From assembly GCF_001317355.1 (NCBI RefSeq), contig NZ_LKET01000027.1, positions 24,095-88,094 of the forward strand: DNA of 64,000 bases. The letters run 5' to 3'. Both the position numbers and the translations under genes were made by a program. Of the stretch, positions 58,626-64,000 are shown one piece after another (within the stretch, counting starts at the first letter, position 1; every line of letters starts with the position of its first letter). This stretch comes from Oxobacter pfennigii. Its GTDB lineage: Bacteria > Bacillota > Clostridia > Clostridiales > Oxobacteraceae. The notes under the pieces were generated by a model that was not told the origin of the DNA, made no database searches, and saw nothing but the letters and a program-made list of their open reading frames with translations.

Positions 58626-60056
58626 CTAATAATACCCTATTTCTTCAGTCCACCAATCTTTTTCGTTAAAATTTGGGCCTTCATCTAACTCTATTATTTC
58701 AAACGACGATGAAGCTGACCTTGGAAGTCCCCAATTAAAGACATCGTCTTTTGGAAAATCTTCTTTCTCAATATTCCCAAGGATATACAATGCATGTTCT
58801 TCATTACTGAAAATACTTTTTATGCACCGGACAGCAATTTCCTCTCCCTTTTGTGTGCACTTAATTTTATAGACATGTTTTCCAAAGGCAGCTTTTGCTG
58901 TTTCTCTTTTTTCAATGTTTTCAATAAATGTTTCCTCAATTAACTCGAGCTCTTTTAAGGCTTTTACAGTATATCTATTATCCAGAATAAAAGACCACAT
59001 TGTAATCTCATCCGGACTTCTCATGGTGAAAATATATCTGTCCGTAGAGTTATAATAAAATGCTTCCAAAAGTATAATGAGATTCCTGGGATTGTCACTA
59101 TTTAAAATATTGCTCCAAGCCGAAGCTTTTCTACTTAATACCCACTCGAACACTTTTCTCTTAGGCCAGTAATACCCGTTGATGTTTGCTATAGCTCTGA
59201 TGAATAATTTTTCTATTACAGCAGGCTCTCTATTAATAATTGTTTTAAATAAATAAATTCCCCACTCATCAAATTCCTTGGCATTCTCGGTTAAAGAAGA
59301 ATGTAATGTGAAAATATCATCGTTATTTAAGCCCTCATCCTGCAGCAACTTTATAAATTCTTCTTTTTCATCATTATTTATCATTATTCCCATAGAGCTG
59401 AGCAATGAGCTCAAGCTTAACAGGTTTATGCCCGAATAGGATTCCCTGACTTCTTCTTTTAATAACTTTAATTCTCTATCCTCCCGATAAAGAGTATCAC
59501 TTAACATAATTGATCGTTCTTTTATGCGGTTTAATATAATATTGCCGGTTTTATACATGTCACGATGGGAAAAAGTTGCCCAGAAGTGCTGTGCTATAGT
59601 ACGTATTTGAATTTCACCCTTTAAATTTTTATTGGAAAGCTTTTCAGCATCCTTGGATTTGAAAATAAAATGTACGCCTCTATATCCGTCAGAGTCTGCT
59701 TTTTCAATACAGCGTTTCTGTTCGACTATCTCAATCTTGTGAGAATCAGACAGCTTATTGCAAACTTCCTCCAAAGCATATAAATCATTGCATACCACCC
59801 TTATGCCAATTAAGTCCTTCAGCTTGTCAGTAAAACAGTTTATATCGATGTTCTTTCTCTCCATTTTTTCTTTTATGCTTTCGGCGCTTTTGAATCTAAA
59901 AACAGGCCTTTCAGTTATTAACTTATCTCCATCATTTAAAAATATTTTATTTATATTTTTCAGTTCACTTAAGGCTAAGCCCAGCAGCTCTTTTAAATCA
60001 TCCTTACAAGCGGAAATCTCATCTTCTATGAACTTTATTACTTCACTGTCAGGCAT
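58626..60056 (-). CDS. RelA/SpoT-domain protein with a 270-residue unknown C-terminus
   Basis: A 476-residue protein. The N-terminal 200 residues are a nucleotide-synthetase domain: FRFKSAESIKEKMERK, LKDLIGIRVVCND, SDGYRGVHFIFKS and GEIQIRTIAQHFWATFSHRDMYK are its conserved segments. No HD hydrolase, TGS or ACT domain is present, so it is not the housekeeping Rel. Residues about 205-476 are an unknown helical domain. Small alarmone synthetases are about 200-230 residues; long single-domain forms include toxic (ToxSAS/CapRel) enzymes of phage defence. The neighbour SEC-C gene is 60 bases downstream. Confidence 0.82.
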   Translation of the reverse strand: MPDSEVIKFIEDEISACKDDLKELLGLALSELKNINKIFLNDGDKLITERPVFRFKSAESIKEKMERKNIDINCFTDKLKDLIGIRVVCNDLYALEEVCNKLSDSHKIEIVEQKRCIEKADSDGYRGVHFIFKSKDAEKLSNKNLKGEIQIRTIAQHFWATFSHRDMYKTGNIILNRIKERSIMLSDTLYREDRELKLLKEEVRESYSGINLLSLSSLLSSMGIMINNDEKEEFIKLLQDEGLNNDDIFTLHSSLTENAKEFDEWGIYLFKTIINREPAVIEKLFIRAIANINGYYWPKRKVFEWVLSRKASAWSNILNSDNPRNLIILLEAFYYNSTDRYIFTMRSPDEITMWSFILDNRYTVKALKELELIEETFIENIEKRETAKAAFGKHVYKIKCTQKGEEIAVRCIKSIFSNEEHALYILGNIEKEDFPKDDVFNWGLPRSASSSFEIIELDEGPNFNEKDWWTEEIGYY

Positions 60057-60095
60057 AAAATCATCTCATTTCACATTCTTTACTTGACGTCCAGC

Positions 60096-60380
60096 TTATC
60101 CCTTTTGTTCATCTGTAATAAAATTATTGATTGCAAAAATATTAAATGAATTCGTCATAAGTATTAATTTTATTGCAGGCCACTTGTTCGAAAATGTATC
60201 ATAATTAAAATCGATGTGTATAAGATAAAATTCCGCTATGTTAGCATCTCTAAAATCAAATACAATATGGCTCCTTAGGCTTATGCTTATAATACTTCCC
60301 GGCAAAATTTATAGGTATTTCCAGATTCATAAACGGCGCAGGAAATTCATTATGTATTGACAGATTTTTTCAAACGCTGC
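60096..60380 (-). pseudogene. Probable frame-shifted gene remnant
   Basis: Two minus-strand frames join head to tail: NEFPAPFMNLEIPINFAG and KYYKHKPKEPYCI in one, then FDFRDANIAEFYLIHIDFNY to a stop at 60096 in the next, with the switch near 60258. Amino-acid make-up looks coding, but no start or ribosome site is seen and a TGA lies just upstream. It is not recognised. The remaining bases of the 60057-60491 gap show nothing further. Confidence 0.35.
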
Positions 60381-60491
60381 AGAGATAGCGGCTTATATTC
60401 GGGGTGATTTTTCTTTTCTCTCAATAAAAACAGGGTGCTTGAAAACTTATTTTTCCATTTTTGTGTCTAATCCTATGGGAACATTATAGTT

Positions 60492-60902
60492 TTAGATCTT
60501 GTATCCTGCCATTAGCGATTTCACTAAATCAACTTCCTCTTCTGTAACTTCAAATTTATCAGAAACTTTTGCTTTATAGCAAGGAAGGTAATCCCACAAA
60601 TTGGTTGTTGCAAAAAAGTCATGTGGTGCTAGTTTACACTGTAAAGGTTTAACTTCGTGTATTTTGCATAATGAATCCCCCAAAAACACGCATTTACCAT
60701 CTTTAGCTTTTAGTAAATATATATCGTAATTTGAATCACACTTCAGAATCGTATGTATACAATATTTTGATAAAAAATCTACACAGCTTATATCCAAAAA
60801 GTCTGCGATGGTACTCAAATCACTCGGGAAAATAACTACACTAATATAATTATAACGTTTATCCACTTTGCAGCATGTACCACATTTCTTACACTTATTC
60901 AT
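60492..60902 (-). CDS. YkgJ-like cysteine cluster protein
   Basis: A 136-residue protein of the YkgJ/zinc- or iron-chelating cluster family. The first cluster is KCKKCGTCCKVD at the N-terminus; others are FLGDSLCKIHEVKPLQCKLAPHDFF and DYLPCYKAK. The usual CxxCxxCC...C...CxxY/H-x-x-RPxxC pattern is kept except that RPxxC reads KPLQC. ATG 60902 overlaps the stop of the membrane protein gene by eight bases (ATGAATAA), so it is translated together with it. Metal-bound protein of unknown function; maybe a modification enzyme. Confidence 0.85.
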   Translation of the reverse strand: MNKCKKCGTCCKVDKRYNYISVVIFPSDLSTIADFLDISCVDFLSKYCIHTILKCDSNYDIYLLKAKDGKCVFLGDSLCKIHEVKPLQCKLAPHDFFATTNLWDYLPCYKAKVSDKFEVTEEEVDLVKSLMAGYKI

Positions 60903-61497
60903 TTTTTATGCACCTATTAAATTCATTAAGAATAGCTTCATGAGAATCATATACTTTTTTGTTAAGTAGAAAATATATTTTTTGCCTTATTGATAATTTT
61001 ATTGGAACAAGTACATAATCGATTCCATAAATTCTTAGTTCACTGCCATAAATCTTTTGTCCGTTTGACTTTACAATTCTAGAATCAAGCTCATAGAATT
61101 TTCCACTAAAACCTTTCTTCGTTGCAGCCAAATCAATTTGTGTTAATAACATGACCCCATTTTGATATGTATTGCGATCACTATAAACATATGCTACGGA
61201 GATTCTGCCATTTCCAATATAACCCTCGCCACGAAATGTATTACAAACATCGATCGTGTTATAATACTGTTGATACTTAACAACTATTTTATTTTTAATA
61301 ACTCGGATTAAAACTAAATCATTAGCTGCAATTTCTTTATCAAAAGCTGAATTGTATTTACTGATCCAGTAGCCATTAATGGAATAGTCGTTTTTATTTC
61401 TAAAATAGAGGAAGGTAGAAACAACAAAATGTTGCAATATTGCTAGTATTATTGCAGATAATAAGCCATTTAAAAATGATATTATATTACTATTCAT
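60895..61497 (-). CDS. Membrane-anchored protein with beta-rich domain, unknown
   Basis: A 200-residue protein with one N-terminal membrane helix (FLNGLLSAIILAILQHFVVSTFLYF) and a mainly beta-stranded domain (about 40-165). The latter starts YSINGYWISKYNS and runs in alternating strands (LVLIRVIKNKIVVKYQQYY; GEGYIGNGRISVAYVYS). The GxW near the start and the strand pattern recall lipocalin-like barrels, as in the CBASS effector Cap15, but this is only a fold-level guess. A basic amphipathic tail follows. It overlaps both neighbours by eight bases, forming a strict three-gene operon. Confidence 0.62.
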   Translation of the reverse strand: MNSNIISFLNGLLSAIILAILQHFVVSTFLYFRNKNDYSINGYWISKYNSAFDKEIAANDLVLIRVIKNKIVVKYQQYYNTIDVCNTFRGEGYIGNGRISVAYVYSDRNTYQNGVMLLTQIDLAATKKGFSGKFYELDSRIVKSNGQKIYGSELRIYGIDYVLVPIKLSIRQKIYFLLNKKVYDSHEAILNEFNRCIKNE

Positions 61498-61636
61498 TGT
61501 TGATATCCTTGTTTACAACAACTGCTTTTTCAACGTTATTTTTGTCATCAGAATCTTTAATTTCTTTAATGACTAATTTAATATACTTTTTTAGATCCTT
61601 AATCCCCTGATTAGGAGGGTTTCCCGCACCACCCAT
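61490..61636 (-). CDS. Small protein (48 residues) heading the three-gene operon
   Basis: ATG 61636 lies after GGGAGGT and opens MGGAGNPPNQGIKDLKKYIK, then a helix (LVIKEIKDSDDKNNVEKA) and a polar end. An in-frame GTG at 61681 would add 15 hydrophobic residues but lacks a ribosome site. The stop overlaps the ATG of the membrane gene by eight bases. The Gly-rich start (MGGAGNPPNQ) is unusual. Not recognised. Coupling implies the three products are made in fixed ratio. Confidence 0.6.
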   Translation of the reverse strand: MGGAGNPPNQGIKDLKKYIKLVIKEIKDSDDKNNVEKAVVVNKDINNE

Positions 61637-61835
61637 AATTAACCTCCCAAATAATATAATTTCTGCTATCCAGAAAGCCACTTTTCATCGATTAACAAAT
61701 GACCAGACAGGCATTTACTCCAAAATACTTATTTGTTTTAGCGTTAATCGAAATTATAATACCAAATATCATCTATTTTGTAAACATTATACACCATGAG
61801 TAGCATAGCATATCTTAAAGTAGATCCATTACCAA

Positions 61836-62906
61836 CTACTGCATATCGTATGTATCTATTAAAAATCTTACAGCAGACACATTCATATTTTTAAATGCTG
61901 CGGTTTTTAATTCATATTTGACATCTTCCGAAAGTTTTTTATACACTGCTTTTGCTGCATTTATATCAGAAGTATAACTGTTATTAATGTCCTGAAGCAT
62001 CTTTGAATTAACGGATATCACTGTTTCAATCCATGATTTTGCACCGCTGCTTTTTACTTCTTCAAGCACCTTATAAAGCTGGCTGTTGGTATCACTAAGT
62101 GCGGCAATCCTCATTTTAATCTCGTCATCCATTATAGGCTCAGGAGTAGGGCCAGGCTGTACAGGCATACTTCCATTAACAGTATCTCCTCCGCTTTGAG
62201 CATCTTTTATTGTATCTGAACCTTCAGGCTGATTCATGCTTGGAGTTACAACTGATGTACTCCCTGCCTCAGCTACTGCTCCGTTTTCTTTCCCAGAGCC
62301 GCTTGGATTATCAGGGATTTTACCCAGGTTATACTGGCTGTCCAATTTTAGTGCAATTTTTAGCATATTATTTTCTACTGAAATACCGCTGATTTCATTG
62401 TTAAAAATCTTATTGCCGATATCTAAAGAATTATTGTTCAGTATCTTAAAATTTTCGGGGAGATAGCTTTTCACAGCAGACATAAAGAAGTTTATAGGAA
62501 TTGCAACCTTACCAACCGTCATGTTTTCAATATTCATACTTATATTCGTGCCTGCCATTTCAGGTTTTACCAGAAAGCTGGTATACAAATCATGATTATA
62601 TACCGGTATAATAATATTTATAAGGAATTTTTCATCAGCAATACTTATATAAGCATACTTAATCTTATTTTCCAGCTTTTCATCTTCTTTAATTATCGTT
62701 GTTATAATTCCGTTAACTTCGGATTCCGTAAACTCTATTATGCCATCCCCCAATACTGCTTCTTTTAACTTTTGCGTATACCCCTTTGAATCTTCAATCC
62801 CGTTTACAGCTATATCAACTTTCCATGTGAGCAGAAAATATAATATAAAAGCCAACAAAACAATTACAGTAAATGCTACTGCAAAAATAATCCGTTTTTT
62901 TATCAT
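61836..62906 (-). CDS. Membrane-anchored YpmS/DUF2140-like protein, paralogue of 45694-46785
   Basis: A 356-residue protein with an N-terminal helix (RIIFAVAFTVIVLLAFILYFLL), an outer domain with GDGIIEFTESEVNGIITTII and NIENMTVGKVAIPINFF, a Gly/Ser/Pro linker (about 200-255), and the C-terminal helical domain (IAALSDTNSQLYKVLEEVKS, SVNSKMLQDINNSYTSDINAAKAVYK, NMNVSAVRFLIDTYDM). Domain order and the C-terminal motif match the gene at 45.7 kb throughout. ATG 62906 has GAGGATAAAT upstream. An IS21-type end lies 65 bases upstream, so the promoter may have been moved or replaced. Confidence 0.7.
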   Translation of the reverse strand: MIKKRIIFAVAFTVIVLLAFILYFLLTWKVDIAVNGIEDSKGYTQKLKEAVLGDGIIEFTESEVNGIITTIIKEDEKLENKIKYAYISIADEKFLINIIIPVYNHDLYTSFLVKPEMAGTNISMNIENMTVGKVAIPINFFMSAVKSYLPENFKILNNNSLDIGNKIFNNEISGISVENNMLKIALKLDSQYNLGKIPDNPSGSGKENGAVAEAGSTSVVTPSMNQPEGSDTIKDAQSGGDTVNGSMPVQPGPTPEPIMDDEIKMRIAALSDTNSQLYKVLEEVKSSGAKSWIETVISVNSKMLQDINNSYTSDINAAKAVYKKLSEDVKYELKTAAFKNMNVSAVRFLIDTYDMQ

Positions 62907-62970
62907 AGATTTATCCTCTTGATCTTGCTTACAATAAAGCATTGAGTATTCCGGAGCAGATGACATCATC

Positions 62971-64000
62971 TGTCCGGTAGTTGGAAATCAACATTCCGAC
63001 ACATAGGAAATCAGCTTTCCGGTTATCGGAAATCATATAGGACAGCCTTATAATGTATTTATGCATCGAAAGATGTAAATACATTTAGGGAGGTCACGTC
63101 TATGACCAAATACCGAGAAATCCTTAGGCTACATAGTCTTGGATTTACACAACGCAACATCATGCAAAGCTGCGGTGTTGCACAAAAAACAGTTGTGAGA
63201 GTCTTACGTCGTGCTAATGAATTAACCATTACATGGCCACTTGACGAAACCATCACAGATGCTGTTTTAGAAGGGATGATGTTTCCCAAAGCAGACAAAG
63301 ACATCAGCACTAAAAGAAAGTCAGACTTTGTCTACATCCATAAGGAGCTCCTTAAAAATGGAGTTGGCAAAAAACTCTTATGGACTGAATACATGGAGGA
63401 TTGCCGCCTGAACGGTGAACAACCACTCATGTATTCACAATTCTGCTATTACATCCAGCAGGATGAGCAGAAACGGCGTGCCACCATGCATATCAACCGT
63501 AAACCTGGAGAGCAAGTGGAGATTGATTGGGCAGGGGATCCGCGCACATAGTTGACCCTGATACCGGAGAAATCATAGACGCATATATTTTTGTTGGCGT
63601 CATGACTTACAGCCAGTATGCCTATGTGGAAGCATTCATCAATGAAAAACAGCGAGCATGGATAACTGCCCATGTTCATATGTATGAATACTTCGGTGGT
63701 GTTGCTAAAATTTTAGTATCTGATAACTGCAAGACAGCTATCGTGCATAATGGCGGTTGGAACTCTTCCGCGACGAAGAACTGCCATTGCTGACACCCTT
63801 ACCTGCTACCCCATACGAACTGGCGGATTGGAAACAAGCCACCGTTCAGTTCAATTATCACATATCCGTTGACGACGGAATGCTATACTCCGTTCCTTAT
63901 GAGTACATCAAACGTAAGGTTGATGTGAGGATAACAGATAAAACCATTGAAGTTTTCTACAACCACAACCGCATTGCTTCCCATCGGCGACTTTATGGTC
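62971..64000 (+). mobile_element. IS21-family element, left end and damaged istA (right part outside window)
   Basis: The end begins TGTCCGGTAG at 62971, followed by three direct copies of GGAAATCA at 62983, 63006 and 63028 in a 22-23-base rhythm, as in IS21-type multi-repeat ends that bind the transposase. The istA gene starts at 63102. The element continues past the window edge; an istB helper gene would be expected there. Confidence 0.85.
63102..64000 (+). pseudogene. istA: IS21 transposase IstA, frameshifted and internally deleted
   Basis: The frame opens MTKYREILRLHSLGFTQRNI with a helix-turn-helix and runs to KPGEQVEIDWAGDP, the first Asp of the DDE site. Near 63540 an extra base shifts the frame (stop TAG at 63549); the sequence goes on in the next frame as AHIVDPDTGEIIDAYIFVGV and to KILVSDNCKTAIVHNGGW (second Asp). 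At about 63765 the frame changes again into LFRDEELPLLTPLPATPYEL, so the part with the Glu, normally 60-100 residues, is deleted. The reading continues to the window end (NRIASHRRLYG). The transposase is dead. Confidence 0.9.

Overview
The window reads as chromosome of a low-GC, endospore-forming, largely anaerobic Clostridia-type Firmicute. The evidence is a cotJABC spore-coat operon, SipW/TasA-type surface genes, cell-wall-binding repeat 2 (CWB2) proteins, oxygen-labile iron-sulfur L-serine dehydratase, strong GGAGG ribosome sites and frequent TTG/GTG starts. No rRNA or tRNA gene and no CRISPR array was seen.

Layout. 1-2.4 kb: two DegT-family sugar aminotransferases (the first cut by the window edge) and a Cu/Zn superoxide dismutase-like gene. 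2.5-4.8 kb: a radical SAM/DUF4130 DNA-repair pair behind a LexA-type SOS box. 4.8-6.7 kb: MATE exporter plus MarR regulator under a 45-bp palindromic operator. 6.7-8.4 kb: B12 riboswitch, ECF S-component and AIR-synthase-like kinase, probably alpha-ribazole salvage. 8.4-12.6 kb: RND pump and its lipoprotein adaptor. 13-19.6 kb: L,D-transpeptidase, cotJABC, polysaccharide deacetylase, pepT, trpS, and a REP-associated tyrosine transposase with REP-like repeats. 19.9-28.6 kb: a single giant cyclic beta-1,2-glucan synthase gene. 29-33.5 kb: DUF1015, HAD phosphatase and FtsA-like genes, flanked by two inverted copies of a previously unexplained ~200-bp structured repeat.

33.8-47.2 kb is a cell-surface region: sipW, two TasA-like proteins and a CWB2 hybrid; an exopolysaccharide tyrosine phosphatase/kinase module without glycosyltransferases; two large CWB2 proteins; a secreted YpmS-like protein; and a class I c-di-GMP riboswitch with a terminator platform that leads into a 38-residue membrane microprotein. 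Surface attachment and the sessile state are the common theme.

47.3-50.8 kb holds coiled-coil paralogues, sdaAB/sdaAA, a universal stress protein and a Cys-rich small protein. 51-64 kb is an accessory island: NYN nuclease, two nucleotidyltransferase/HEPN toxin-antitoxin pairs, a YgiT antitoxin with a beheaded DUF4258 toxin, Fic protein, SEC-C protein, a RelA/SpoT-domain protein with a long unknown C-terminus, a shrunken group II intron, gene-fragment duplications, an overlapping three-gene operon of unknown function, and a broken IS21 element running off the end. The best candidates for undescribed biology are the ~200-bp repeat, the riboswitch/microprotein unit and the three-gene operon at 60.5-61.6 kb.
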